Assembly: GCA_017303835.1 (NCBI GenBank)
Contig: JAFLBI010000002.1
Location: 1-64,000, forward strand
Direction of reading: 5' to 3'
DNA: 64,000 nt
Source of the DNA: Chitinophagales bacterium
GTDB lineage: Bacteria > Bacteroidota > Bacteroidia > Chitinophagales > Chitinophagaceae
Position 1 is the stretch's first letter. Each line of letters begins with the position of its first letter. A model generated the notes under the pieces. That model did not search any database and was not told the origin of the DNA. It was given only the letters and a program-made list of their open reading frames with translations. The position numbers and the translations under genes were made by a program. This document shows positions 9,396-18,903 of the stretch, piece after piece.

Positions 9396-10247
9396 ATGAA
9401 CTTAATAAAGTACATAAAGTCAAAACCTGTAATAGTTGCTATTTTTTATCGGTTACAGGATTTGTTCAGAAAGAGAACTATTGATAAGCAATATAAAGAC
9501 CTTTCTGATTACTGGAAAAAGCGGATAGATAAAGTTTGTGCTGCTGAAATCAACCAGTTAATAGAAAGAGTTCCCAATGCTGGAACTATCGAATATGGGT
9601 ATCAGGTTATGCATAATGGACTTAAAGTGAGAATTGGAAGCTATTATGGATATGGCGAATCTTTTGATGCAACGCATTTAATGTTACAAATGAATAAAGG
9701 CGTGCATGAACCTGAAGAAGAATATTATTTTAAGGAAGTATTGAGAAGGCTTAGTGATAATGCTGTAATGATTGAGTTGGGTGCTTACTGGTCTTATTAT
9801 TCAATGTGGTTTAATAGTGAAATCAAGGGTGCAAAAAACTATATGATCGAGCCTGATGCACGGTCTCTTTATTCAGGGAAGCAGAATTTTTCTTTGAATG
9901 GATTGCAAGGTAATTTCTTTCAGTATTTTATAGGTCATATGTCTGATGAATCTACTATGCCGTTTACTGTCTCAATTGATGATTTCTTGGCCCGGCAGCA
10001 AATAAATAAAGTAGACATTCTTCATTGTGATATACAGGGGTATGAGCTTGACATGTTGGCTGGTGCTGTAAATGCACTTAGTAAAAAGAGTGTAGAATAT
10101 ATTTTTATTTCTACGCATTCTCAGGACCTGCATCGAGACTGCTTAGATTTCTTAAAGGGGTATGATTACTACATATATACGGAGATTGACCTTGAGGCAA
10201 TTAGTTCTTTTGATGGTTTGATTGTTGCAACAAAAAAACAATGGTAA
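9396..10247 (+). CDS. FkbM family methyltransferase
   Basis: A 283-residue FkbM-type methyltransferase with a longer N-terminal region (about 110 residues) than its paralogues. SAM motif I is MIELGAYWSYYSMWF, where YWSYY replaces the usual NxGxx, and the strand-2 acid is MIEPDARSLYS. The C-terminal signature is ILHCDIQGYELDMLAGA, with GYE instead of GSE. These substitutions are typical of a distinct FkbM subgroup. It starts at ATG 9396, 2 bp after the upstream stop, and overlaps the next FkbM gene by up to 7 bp. The substrate is unknown. Confidence 0.8.
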   Translation: MNLIKYIKSKPVIVAIFYRLQDLFRKRTIDKQYKDLSDYWKKRIDKVCAAEINQLIERVPNAGTIEYGYQVMHNGLKVRIGSYYGYGESFDATHLMLQMNKGVHEPEEEYYFKEVLRRLSDNAVMIELGAYWSYYSMWFNSEIKGAKNYMIEPDARSLYSGKQNFSLNGLQGNFFQYFIGHMSDESTMPFTVSIDDFLARQQINKVDILHCDIQGYELDMLAGAVNALSKKSVEYIFISTHSQDLHRDCLDFLKGYDYYIYTEIDLEAISSFDGLIVATKKQW

Positions 10248-10942
10248 TGGCTATTCGTGGGTTATTAAAGTACTTATTTGAAAAGGCGGGTTATCATGTC
10301 AGCAGTAAGCAGTTTATGACTGATGCTGATTATCTTAGGCAGTTAGTAAATGCAAACCGAGAAAATGAGGTTGTCATTTTTGATGTTGGAGCTAATGTTG
10401 GCAATTATACTGCGAGAATGTTAGAAATTGCTTCGAGAGCTTCTGTTTATTGCTTTGAGCCATTCGAGTCTTCATTCAATCAACTGAGTAACCGATTTGC
10501 CAGTCAGGAATTAGTTAAGCCTGCGCGTTTAGCATTGGCTGATTTTATAGGCGAGAAAAACTTTTATGTAAACAGTGCTTTCAGTGAAACAAACTCACTA
10601 CTGAAACCTGCTTCCCTTGAACAAGCTTCAGTTGTGCAGGTTGCCTGTACAACAATTGACGCAGTAGCAAAGTCGTATAATCTGAATACAATCCATGTAT
10701 TAAAAATTGACGTTCAGGGTGCTGAGTTGGCTGTTTTAAAGGGTGCAACAGCAATGTTGAGTAGCAAAAAGATTGATTTAATCAGGGTTGAAGTCATTTT
10801 TGATAGATTGTATGATGAACAATCATTTTTTGGTGAAACACTCAAGTATTTAAATGCGCATGGGTATAAATTTTCAGGATTTATAGAACCAGTTTACAAT
10901 AACAATATTATGCTTTGGTCAGATGCAATCTTCGTTAAATAA
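10241..10942 (+). CDS. FkbM family methyltransferase
   Basis: A 233-residue SAM-dependent methyltransferase. Motif I is IFDVGANVGNYTARML, the acidic residue is in CFEPFESSFNQL, and the signature is VLKIDVQGAELAVLKGA. The start is ambiguous: ATG 10241 overlaps the previous gene by 7 bp, while ATG 10247 two codons later gives a TAATG junction; both encode almost the same protein. The 3' end overlaps the polymerase gene by 20 bp. It is the fourth FkbM enzyme in the locus. Confidence 0.87.
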   Translation: MVMAIRGLLKYLFEKAGYHVSSKQFMTDADYLRQLVNANRENEVVIFDVGANVGNYTARMLEIASRASVYCFEPFESSFNQLSNRFASQELVKPARLALADFIGEKNFYVNSAFSETNSLLKPASLEQASVVQVACTTIDAVAKSYNLNTIHVLKIDVQGAELAVLKGATAMLSSKKIDLIRVEVIFDRLYDEQSFFGETLKYLNAHGYKFSGFIEPVYNNNIMLWSDAIFVK

Positions 10943-12224
10943 GTTGAATCATTATAGCGTCTTGCTCTATAGAAAGAGTGTTGAAAAAAGCACGAATACT
11001 TTCTTATTTATTTTTTTGTTTACAATATTAAGTGGGGTATTACGAAAATGGGTTTTTACAAGTTATAGTGTGGGAAATATTATTTTCTTTTTCCAATTGC
11101 TGGTGCCTTATGTATTATTTACGAACGAAAATTTCAAGTTTAATAAAGTACTTAGTAATAAGCTGATAGTTTTCTTTGTTATTTATCTTATTGCTGGAGC
11201 ATTTAATCCTTTACAAAAGTCAGTTTTGCATGGAGGTGTTGGTATACTATTACACTTTTCATTTTGGTTTTTGGCTTTCTTTTATCTGGAAAATAGGGTT
11301 TACTTTGATGCACGAAAATGGATATTAGTTTTAGTTGTTGTTGCTTTCTCCGAAATTTTTTTAGGGTTTATTCAATATGGCCTTCCTCAAAAGCATTTTT
11401 TAAATCGTTATGCGGCGGAACAAAATGTTGGCAATATTATCGCAGAAGTTGGTACTGCTGTTAGAATTACCGGGACATTTTCGTATATCACTGGTTTTAG
11501 TTCTTATCTATTGTTTCATGCATTATTTGTTTGGGGTTTAATCATATATCAATATCGCCCTGCTGTTACCCTGTCACTGATGCTTGGAGGACTTGTTGCC
11601 TGTTTTATGAATGGCTCAAGGGGTGCAACTTATGTATACATCTTAATCATGCTTTTTTTCTTAATTTTTGAAGCAAGGAAAACAAATATTTCAAGTTTTA
11701 TACTTAGACTAATTGTACCATTTGTAGTTGTGTATTTGGTTATATTAGCACGAGGGCAACTTGGATTTGAAACAACTGTTTCTACTGCATTTGATAATTT
11801 CCAAACACGTAGAGAAACCTTAGCAGAGTCTGGTGAAGAAAAAAGCCGAATTCTGTGGGATTATTATGCTATAAGAGATTTTAAAGGTGAAAATCCAATA
11901 TTCGGTATCGGTATTGGCTCTACCTATCAAGGAGCTATTGTATTATGGGGTGCATCTGAGGCATTACAGCAATACGGTTATATTGAGTCTGAGCTTGAGC
12001 GTTATGTTCTGGAAGGCGGATTTATTTTATTGTTTATTAGACTTCTTATGACCTTCTTTTTTTGTAGAAGTTTGGTTGTTCCTTGGCAGACTAAATGGCT
12101 AATTGGCGGCTTAACTTTTATTGCTCCGATTACATTTAATATTTTCAATATTGTTTTCTTTATGACAGGAATTATTTTTTTAGATCAGGCTTATTATCAT
12201 AAAAAATCTGGAATGTCGCTTTGA
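10923..12224 (+). CDS. Wzy-like O-antigen polymerase/ligase family membrane protein
   Basis: A 433-residue, very hydrophobic protein with about ten to twelve predicted membrane segments, beginning with TFLFIFLFTILSGVL. The segment FMNGSRGATYVYILIML near residue 235 and the loop NPIFGIGIGSTYQG near residue 325 match the conserved core of the O-antigen ligase/polymerase (Wzy_C) superfamily. It would act in the inner membrane, joining lipid-linked repeat units or attaching them to an acceptor. It overlaps the FkbM gene upstream by 20 bp. Whether it is polymerase or ligase cannot be decided from sequence. No Wzx flippase is visible in the window. Confidence 0.75.
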   Translation: MQSSLNKLNHYSVLLYRKSVEKSTNTFLFIFLFTILSGVLRKWVFTSYSVGNIIFFFQLLVPYVLFTNENFKFNKVLSNKLIVFFVIYLIAGAFNPLQKSVLHGGVGILLHFSFWFLAFFYLENRVYFDARKWILVLVVVAFSEIFLGFIQYGLPQKHFLNRYAAEQNVGNIIAEVGTAVRITGTFSYITGFSSYLLFHALFVWGLIIYQYRPAVTLSLMLGGLVACFMNGSRGATYVYILIMLFFLIFEARKTNISSFILRLIVPFVVVYLVILARGQLGFETTVSTAFDNFQTRRETLAESGEEKSRILWDYYAIRDFKGENPIFGIGIGSTYQGAIVLWGASEALQQYGYIESELERYVLEGGFILLFIRLLMTFFFCRSLVVPWQTKWLIGGLTFIAPITFNIFNIVFFMTGIIFLDQAYYHKKSGMSL

Positions 12225-12227
12225 GTG

Positions 12228-13382
12228 ATGTTAAGCAAATTACTCTACATACTCGATAAGCCCATTCAAAACAATCTCCCCTATCGCCTAATGGCGAAAG
12301 AAAAAGCTATTCAGTCGAGTGTACTATATATACAATCAGGTTCTATACCTGGTTCTGTTGAAGCCATCAATGAATCTGTCACCAAAGTTGAATTAGGGGA
12401 TGCATACAATTATGCATTTCTACCCCACAAGCTAATCAAAAAGTTAGGCTACTTGATACAGCAAATACGCCAATCAGATGTGGTAGTGGTCTATGGTTAT
12501 TTCAATCCATGGCAAAAGCTAGGGATTTTTTTTACTAAGTTTTTTTTTAAGAGACTGGTTTTAACTAGTGATGCCACATATCTGCAGGGTACATTTGAGA
12601 GCAGAGGTTGGCAATTGCGTTTGAAACCGTTTATTCAAAAGATACTGTATAATCATATTGCTAACGGACTTTGGGTGCCATCCACAGCTTCCTTGCATTA
12701 CCATCACTCAATTGGGGTTCGATCAAATCAATTGGCCATCACGCCTTATGTAGTAGATGAAGAATTGATTAGTCAGGTACATGCAGCAACGCAGGTAGAT
12801 GTATTTCGTCAAGCAAATGGAATTCCGCAGAATGCATTTGTATTTATCTTCTGCGCAAAATTTATCGAAAGAAAGCGGCCTTTAGATGTGATTGCCGCTT
12901 TTGTGCAAGTTGCCAACTTGGGTAAGGAAACCTACTTGATTATGATCGGAGATGGTCCGCTAAAAAAAGAAATGGAAGAGACTGTCAGGAATCTGAATAT
13001 AACAGACAAAGTATTATTCCCAGGCCTGATACCTTATATGCGTTTACCTGAGTGGTACACAGCATCCAATATTTTAGTATTTAGTTCTGAGCATGAGCCT
13101 TATGGCTTACCGGTGAATGAAGCCATGTTATGTGGTATTCCGGTCATTGTGAGCGACCGGATAGGAGCAAGATTAGATTTGGTGAAAGATGGGCTTACGG
13201 GTTGGACCTACCCGGTTGGAAATATCAATGCTTTGGCTGGTTGTATGGATGATGCGATTAGTCACCCAGCGCAAGTAAAGCAAATGGGTATGGCTGCACA
13301 AGCAAACATGAACAACTGGTCAAGTGCAGCCAATGTAAGAGCGCAGATGAATTTCTTCCACAAAAAATCCTGGCTGCATTGA
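12228..13382 (+). CDS. Glycosyltransferase family 4 protein
   Basis: A 384-residue GT4 enzyme. The C-terminal domain shows FIFCAKFIERKRPLDVIAAF, then LVFSSEHEPYGLPVNEAMLCG with the full E-x7-E donor-binding pair and the IVSDRIGARLDLVKDG loop. ATG 12228 is preferred; a GTG at 12225 lies one codon upstream. It begins 3 bp after the polymerase stop and marks a visible change from AT-rich to more GC-rich coding DNA. Its TGA stop shares bases with the TTG start of the next gene. It probably adds a sugar of the surface glycan. Confidence 0.88.
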   Translation: MLSKLLYILDKPIQNNLPYRLMAKEKAIQSSVLYIQSGSIPGSVEAINESVTKVELGDAYNYAFLPHKLIKKLGYLIQQIRQSDVVVVYGYFNPWQKLGIFFTKFFFKRLVLTSDATYLQGTFESRGWQLRLKPFIQKILYNHIANGLWVPSTASLHYHHSIGVRSNQLAITPYVVDEELISQVHAATQVDVFRQANGIPQNAFVFIFCAKFIERKRPLDVIAAFVQVANLGKETYLIMIGDGPLKKEMEETVRNLNITDKVLFPGLIPYMRLPEWYTASNILVFSSEHEPYGLPVNEAMLCGIPVIVSDRIGARLDLVKDGLTGWTYPVGNINALAGCMDDAISHPAQVKQMGMAAQANMNNWSSAANVRAQMNFFHKKSWLH

Positions 13383-14359
13383 GGATTCTGATGCATAGTA
13401 TCAGCTTTCACCCCAATATTGGCGGATTGGAAAGAGTGATGCAAGGTTTGGCAGAAGAGTGGACTGGAGCTGGGCATGAAGTGATTGTCTATACGCAAAC
13501 GCCTAATAAGGCCATGAACGGATTGCACTATGAAGTGATTCGAAAGTACAATTTCTGGCAACTGTGGCAGGCGATGCGGGATGCAGACATCATCGTAGAA
13601 GCTAATATCAGTTTGTATTCCGCTTTATTAGCTACATGCTTTAGAAAAAAATGGTTTGTGATTCATCACCTACCTTATCAGCATGCGGACAATTGGAAGC
13701 AAAGACTCAAAAACCAGTTTACGAGAATTGCACAGAATATTGCGGTGAGTCAGTATGTGGCGAGTACTTTAAAAGGTGATTCTATCGTCATCCACAATTT
13801 TGTGGACAAGGAGTTCCGTATCACGAATCAACAAGAACGTCCTTTGGATTTTTGTTTTCTAGGCAGACTGGTGAGTGATAAGGGGGCTGATCTATTAATT
13901 CAGGCATTTGCTCAACTGTATCAAGAAAACAAGGAACTAAGTCTAACCATCATTGGGGAGGGGCCTGATTTTTTCTTCTTAGAAAGATTGGTAGATGACC
14001 TGGGTATTCGCGAAGCGGTTCGGTTTGCCGGGCCATTAACTGGTGATGCCTTGGTAGAAACACTCAACCAGCATAAGGTCTTGGTAGCGCCGGCAAGATG
14101 GAAAGAACCTTTTGGGTTGATCGCCTTGGAAGGTTTGGCTTGTGGTTGTAAAGTGGTTTGCAGTAATGAAGGAGGACTTGCAGAAGCAGCAGGTCAACTA
14201 GGGTTTCTGTTTGAAAGAAATAATCTGGCAGATTTGGTCAAAACCACGCAAATAGCTCTAGGAGCACCGCAGCAAAACGCATCTGCGCATCTACAAGCAT
14301 TCAATAAAACTTCGGTAGCAGAAGCTTACTTGCAATATTTTAGGAGTCAACTTGCATGA
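13379..14359 (+). CDS. Glycosyltransferase family 4 protein
   Basis: A 326-residue GT4 enzyme with the classic acceptor loop HPNIGGLERVMQGLA, the hinge CFLGRLVSDKGADLLIQAF and the donor motif APARWKEPFGLIALEGLACG containing E-x7-E. It is short for GT4 but complete. The start is TTG 13379, embedded in the previous stop (TTGA); the first residues MRILMHSISFHP would be lost with any later start. ATGA overlap with the next gene. The role is surface glycan assembly. Confidence 0.9.
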   Translation: MRILMHSISFHPNIGGLERVMQGLAEEWTGAGHEVIVYTQTPNKAMNGLHYEVIRKYNFWQLWQAMRDADIIVEANISLYSALLATCFRKKWFVIHHLPYQHADNWKQRLKNQFTRIAQNIAVSQYVASTLKGDSIVIHNFVDKEFRITNQQERPLDFCFLGRLVSDKGADLLIQAFAQLYQENKELSLTIIGEGPDFFFLERLVDDLGIREAVRFAGPLTGDALVETLNQHKVLVAPARWKEPFGLIALEGLACGCKVVCSNEGGLAEAAGQLGFLFERNNLADLVKTTQIALGAPQQNASAHLQAFNKTSVAEAYLQYFRSQLA

Positions 14360-15567
14360 GAATCCTCATCTCCAATCCTTCCAAGCAATACACGCCCTTT
14401 TTGATTCAGGCATTATTGCAAGCCGGTCATGAAGTATGGTTTGTTACCTCGTATTGGTATCGATCTTCTCATCGCATCTTGCAGTGGTTCGCAACATGGA
14501 ACCAACGTTTGGCCACGGAATTACAAAAGAAACAAGATCACCGCATTCCGGAATCCATTGTGTACAGCAATCCATGGGGTAGCATCTACAAGTTTTTGGG
14601 ACGATTCATTATACGCGATGTAGAGCGCTGGTCCTATTATGAAGACCGCATCCATGATCGTTGGGCCAAGGGTTTGGTGAAACGCTTGCAGCCGGATATC
14701 TTGATTGGGTATGAGAAATCTTGTGAACAAAGTTTTGCGCAAGCAAAGCAACTGGGTGTACATACGATTCTGGACTTAGCACAAGTACATACGGCATTTA
14801 TTCAACAGTTGAGAAAGGATACCGATTTCTTTGCTGCTATAACAGGTACACCAACTTTGTTTGATCGCATCCATGCCATTAAGCAAGCAGAATATGCGCT
14901 GAGTGATCAAGTAATCTGTTTGTCGCGTTTTGCTGCGGATACCATGTTGCAGCAAAGTTTTCCGCAACACAAACTACATATCGCCAACTTGGGTTTTGAT
15001 CCTAAACGGTTTCATCCCAAAACCGTTTATAAGAAGCCTGATACCTTACAGTTGATTTATGTGGGTATTGTGACAAAAAGAAAGGGAATGCACTTGCTGA
15101 TCGACTTGATGCAATCAATACAAGATTTGCCAGTACAATTAACAGTAGTAGGGCCCTGGGGTGATGCCACCGATTTACTAAACAAGAAATCGAATTATTC
15201 GAATATTACTTATATCCCTTATCTGCACCACGAAGCATTGGCAGAACGCTTGCAGCAATCGGATGTGTTTGTCTTGCCAAGCTATTTGGATAGTTGGGCT
15301 GCTGTTGTGCTAGAAGCCATGGCTTGCGGATTGCCGGTAATTACAACCACTCAAACCGGCGCGTCGGAAGTAGTGGGTGATGATGCAGGGTTTGTCTTGA
15401 CTGCAGGTGATTTGGGGGGATTAAAAAGTGCTGTGATGCATTATCTGCATCATCCGGAAGCTATTGAAGTGCATGGTCGGAATGCAGTTGCCAAAGTGCA
15501 GGAGTATGAATGGAAAAGGTATTTTCAAAAAGTGCAGCGGGTGGTGGAGCATGCTTTTGTGAATTAA
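14356..15567 (+). CDS. Glycosyltransferase family 4 protein
   Basis: A 403-residue GT-B glycosyltransferase. The C-terminal half carries LIYVGIVTKRKGMHLLIDLM, the donor-site motif LPSYLDSWAAVVLEAMACG (Asp replaces the first Glu of E-x7-E) and the TTQTGASEVVGDDAG loop. The N-terminal half includes IGYEKSCEQSFAQAK, a substrate-side loop. It starts at ATG in an ATGA junction and is the last gene before a 436-bp non-coding, repeat-bearing gap, so it probably ends this transcription unit. Confidence 0.87.
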   Translation: MRILISNPSKQYTPFLIQALLQAGHEVWFVTSYWYRSSHRILQWFATWNQRLATELQKKQDHRIPESIVYSNPWGSIYKFLGRFIIRDVERWSYYEDRIHDRWAKGLVKRLQPDILIGYEKSCEQSFAQAKQLGVHTILDLAQVHTAFIQQLRKDTDFFAAITGTPTLFDRIHAIKQAEYALSDQVICLSRFAADTMLQQSFPQHKLHIANLGFDPKRFHPKTVYKKPDTLQLIYVGIVTKRKGMHLLIDLMQSIQDLPVQLTVVGPWGDATDLLNKKSNYSNITYIPYLHHEALAERLQQSDVFVLPSYLDSWAAVVLEAMACGLPVITTTQTGASEVVGDDAGFVLTAGDLGGLKSAVMHYLHHPEAIEVHGRNAVAKVQEYEWKRYFQKVQRVVEHAFVN

Positions 15568-16003
15568 GAATGAATAATTAATAATTAAGAATTGAAGAAT
15601 GGGGTTTGGGAAACATGGCGATACGAAGGCATAGAGGAGCACAAATGATTCAATGATTTACCGCAGAGCTACAGAGTTGCCAGAGTTAACGCGGAGGTTT
15701 ATTAGTAAAACCTCTGCGCTGCCTCATTTTCTCTGCTCCTCAGCGGTTGGAAGTGCTCTTGTGAATTAAGGAATAATAATTAGCAATTAATAATTGTATA
15801 GTCTTCTTTTAACCGCAAAGACGCAATGGCGCTAAGTTTCGCTAAGAAATTTTGCAGGCTTTACAAGAGGAGCTGGCTACTATCTTCTAACTTCTGTATT
15901 CTTACTTACAATTGAAGACTTCTGCTGAATTCTTGGATTATGCCAAAAAACCATGAAAGAGCGCTCTAAAGACTAATCGCTAAAGACCAAAGACTAATCC
16001 AAC
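15568..16003 (+). repeat. 436-bp non-coding gap with dispersed-type repeats and a hairpin
   Basis: No convincing gene lies here. Visible structures are: AT-rich stretches rich in ATTAA/TTAAG words at 15564-15597 and 15763-15796; a segment at 15657-15696 beginning TTACCGCAGAGCTACAGAG with a related segment on the opposite strand at 15729-15751; a third at 15809-15847 (AACCGCAAAGACGCAATGG onward); and a hairpin at 15690-15718 whose arms CGCGGAGGTTT and AAACCTCTGCG pair with one mismatch. The ACCGCAGAG/ACCGCAAAGACGC style of sequence is a recurring intergenic repeat type that I recognise from many bacterial genomes. The final 35 bp contain reiterated AAGACTAAT words. Confidence 0.6.
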
Positions 16004-17803
16004 ATGTGCCGTATAGCAGGAATTATATCAGCTAAACAAAACATTCAGGAAGTAACCATCCTGCGGATGCGTGATGCCATGCAGCATGGCGGTCCTGATG
16101 ATGCAGGTATTTATATTGATACCGATCATCCACTGGCTTTCGGACATCGAAGATTGTCTTTGATTGATTTATCAGCTTTGGGGCATCAACCCATGCAAGA
16201 TGCCAGCGGTCAGCTCATCCTCATCTTCAATGGAGAGATCTATAATTTCCAAGTCATACGTACTGAGTTGGAACAGCTGGGTTATTCATTCCGTTCGCAC
16301 AGCGATACTGAAGTAATACTCTATGCCTATCAGCAGTGGGGTAAAGATTGTTTGCAGCGGTTCAATGGGATGTTTGCATTCGCTTTATTAGATAAGCGTA
16401 AAAATACTGTACTCTTGGCAAGAGACCATGCAGGTATCAAGCCATTGTATTATGGTGTTCGTAACGGACAGTTTTGTTTTGCTTCCGAAGTAAGGGCATT
16501 CACAGCTTTTGATCCATCCTGGCCGGAGAATAATGATTGGCGAAAATATTTTCTGCTCTTTGGTCATCTGCCAGAGCCAATCACCACACTACAAGATGTG
16601 CAGCCACTAGCTAAAGGGCATTGGTTGGAATACAACCTGCACACACATCAGTACCAAACAGGTAAGTTTTTTCAGCTATACTATAACTATACAATTCATG
16701 ATGAGGAAACAGCAGTTGATAAAGTACGTGCTGTTTTACGTGAATCAGTGCAACGCCACCTAATTTCTGATGCACCCATTGGTCTCTTCCTGAGTGGTGG
16801 TTTGGATTCAAGTTTGTTAACCCTTTTGGCCAAACCTGTTGTTGGAGATAATTTGCATACACTCTCTATCGTATTTGAAAATGATAAGTTTTCTGAAAAA
16901 CTCTATCAAGATATTGTGATTCAGGCCACAGGTGCACAACATCGTTCTTTCTTAGTAACTGAAAAAGATTTCTTCGACAATATGCCCGATATCATCAAAG
17001 CCATGGATCAGCCAAGCAATGATGGTATCAACTCTTATTTTATTTGTAGATATGCCAAGGCTTACGGACTCAAAGCAGTCTTGAGTGGTTTGGGTGCAGA
17101 TGAATTGTTTGGGGGCTATCCCACGTTCAACAGAACCAATGTAGTGGCCTCTGTACGCTGGCTGCCCGATTTCATGTTTGCTGTAACCGGTATTTTTCCA
17201 GATGATAAGCGAAAGCGTTTCAGCTTTTTGCAGGTAGAGAAGGGCCTAGGAGAATATTTGTTCAATCGTGGATTCTTTCTGCCAGCGCAAGTCGCTTCTT
17301 TGCTGGATTGCACTGTGGCAGAAGTGGAATCTGCTTTAGAGAAAATCTTACTCCCTTCATTTGTAGAGAAGCTGCAACCGGAAGAGAAAGTCAGCTTCAT
17401 GGAAGCCAATCTCTATATGCAGAATCAATTGTTGAAGGATACAGATTACATGAGTATGTGGCACAGTGTAGAAGTGCGCGTGCCATTTTTGGATAAGCAG
17501 TTGATGGAACTGGCCTACAGTATCAATCCGGATATTCGTTTCAATAGCAATCAGGGTAAGCATTTGTTGATTAAAGCTTTCAAGGATATCTTACCTGAAC
17601 CTATCTGGAACAGACCGAAGCAGGGCTTTGTGTTTCCATTTGAACAATGGATGCAACATATCAATACCACACATATCCGTTCCAGATCACATAAGCAATT
17701 GCACAGGGGTTTGGTGAATGGTAAAATTCACTGGAGCCGATACTGGTGTTATTTACTCGCACAAAAAGATACCCATCTATTGGGTGCATTGGGAAGATCA
17801 TGA
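16004..17803 (+). CDS. asnB: Asparagine synthase (glutamine-hydrolysing)
   Basis: A 599-residue class II amidotransferase. The N-terminal Cys2 nucleophile follows the initiator Met (MCRIAGI, with Arg where most relatives have Gly), and the glutaminase domain has FNGEIYNF. The synthetase domain carries the ATP pyrophosphatase loop LFLSGGLDSSLL at about residues 262-273 and ends with PKQGFVFPFEQWM. AsnB homologues in polysaccharide loci often amidate sugar carboxylates (for example uronamides) rather than make free asparagine; that role is inferred here from position. It follows a 436-bp gap, so it probably has its own promoter, and it ends in an ATGA overlap with a GT4 gene. Confidence 0.92.
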   Translation: MCRIAGIISAKQNIQEVTILRMRDAMQHGGPDDAGIYIDTDHPLAFGHRRLSLIDLSALGHQPMQDASGQLILIFNGEIYNFQVIRTELEQLGYSFRSHSDTEVILYAYQQWGKDCLQRFNGMFAFALLDKRKNTVLLARDHAGIKPLYYGVRNGQFCFASEVRAFTAFDPSWPENNDWRKYFLLFGHLPEPITTLQDVQPLAKGHWLEYNLHTHQYQTGKFFQLYYNYTIHDEETAVDKVRAVLRESVQRHLISDAPIGLFLSGGLDSSLLTLLAKPVVGDNLHTLSIVFENDKFSEKLYQDIVIQATGAQHRSFLVTEKDFFDNMPDIIKAMDQPSNDGINSYFICRYAKAYGLKAVLSGLGADELFGGYPTFNRTNVVASVRWLPDFMFAVTGIFPDDKRKRFSFLQVEKGLGEYLFNRGFFLPAQVASLLDCTVAEVESALEKILLPSFVEKLQPEEKVSFMEANLYMQNQLLKDTDYMSMWHSVEVRVPFLDKQLMELAYSINPDIRFNSNQGKHLLIKAFKDILPEPIWNRPKQGFVFPFEQWMQHINTTHIRSRSHKQLHRGLVNGKIHWSRYWCYLLAQKDTHLLGALGRS

Positions 17804-18903
17804 GGGTTTTCTTTTTATATCTTACAGGATTTTCGCTAACAGGTGGTATCGAGAAATTCAATCGAAGCTTTCTGAAAGCTTTGCATGAGTTGAGTGTAGA
17901 TGGCTATATGGATGCGGATGCTTGTTCTTCTTACGATAGTAAGCCTGATGAAAAATATTTTCCACGCAAGCGTTTCAAAGGTTTTGGTGGTAATAGGGTG
18001 GTGTTTACCATCTATGCCATCTTTGCAGCATTGCGTTATGATACTTTGATTGTGGGTCACATGAACCTTGCGGTAATTGCCGTTTTGGTGAAGCGAATGA
18101 AGCCTTCTATCCGCCTCGTATTAATTACACATGGTATTGAAGCTTGGAAAACACATACAGGTATCCGACTACGCTTATTGCAGATGGCTGATCATATTCT
18201 ATCGGTTAGTCAGTTTACCAAACAGCAAATTCTTGATTTGAATCCCGGTATTGATGCTGATAAAATCAACATCTTCCACAATACCATCGATCCTTATTTT
18301 GCTGTGCCCAAGCAGTTTGATAAGCCAGCTTATTTGATGCAGCGTTATGGCTTATCAGAAGCAGTGAAGGTTTTGTTGACTGTAACGCGTTTGTCGTTCT
18401 CTGAGAAATACAAAGGCTACGATAATACGATTACTGTTTTGCCTGAAGTGGCAGCTTCTGTGGGACAAATCCGCTATTTCATATGCGGTAATCCGGAAAA
18501 GCAAGAACAAAAGCGTATCAAAGAATTGATCATTGATAAGAAAGCGGCTGCTTATGTGCAGATGCCAGGCTTTATTAAAGATGAAGAGTTAATTGATCAC
18601 TATCTGTTGTCCGATTTATTTGTGATGCCATCAAAGAAAGAAGGTTTTGGTATTGTATTCATTGAAGCATTGGCTTGCGGTCGACCGGTAATCGCAGGCT
18701 CTAAAGATGGTAGTGCAGATGCTTTGCTGCAAGGTGAATTGGGTACTTTGATAGATCCGGATAACACCAAGGAATTAGAATCAGCAATCATTCAAAATCT
18801 GCAAACAGGCAATACAACACCTTTATCTATGCAGGAAAAAGTATTGCAGCATTTTGGTTTCAAGCAGTATAAGCAAAGATTACAGCATTATTTGGTAGGA
18901 TGA
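17800..18903 (+). CDS. Glycosyltransferase family 4 protein
   Basis: A 367-residue GT4 enzyme starting at ATG 17800 (MRVFFLYLTGFSLTGGIEKF). This start gives an ATGA junction with asnB; an upstream ATG at 17746 would overlap asnB and add 18 residues unlike the family. The glycine-rich loop LTGGIEKFNRSF is the acceptor-side motif, and the donor site is MPSKKEGFGIVFIEALACG with a full E-x7-E. It overlaps the next gene by 4 bp. The likely role is adding a sugar of the glycan repeat. Confidence 0.9.
   Translation: MRVFFLYLTGFSLTGGIEKFNRSFLKALHELSVDGYMDADACSSYDSKPDEKYFPRKRFKGFGGNRVVFTIYAIFAALRYDTLIVGHMNLAVIAVLVKRMKPSIRLVLITHGIEAWKTHTGIRLRLLQMADHILSVSQFTKQQILDLNPGIDADKINIFHNTIDPYFAVPKQFDKPAYLMQRYGLSEAVKVLLTVTRLSFSEKYKGYDNTITVLPEVAASVGQIRYFICGNPEKQEQKRIKELIIDKKAAAYVQMPGFIKDEELIDHYLLSDLFVMPSKKEGFGIVFIEALACGRPVIAGSKDGSADALLQGELGTLIDPDNTKELESAIIQNLQTGNTTPLSMQEKVLQHFGFKQYKQRLQHYLVG

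Noticed and set aside
17746-17799. Upstream start for the GT4 gene at 17800
   Set aside because: It would overlap asnB by 58 bp and add residues unlike GT4 N-termini, while ATG 17800 forms a normal ATGA junction.
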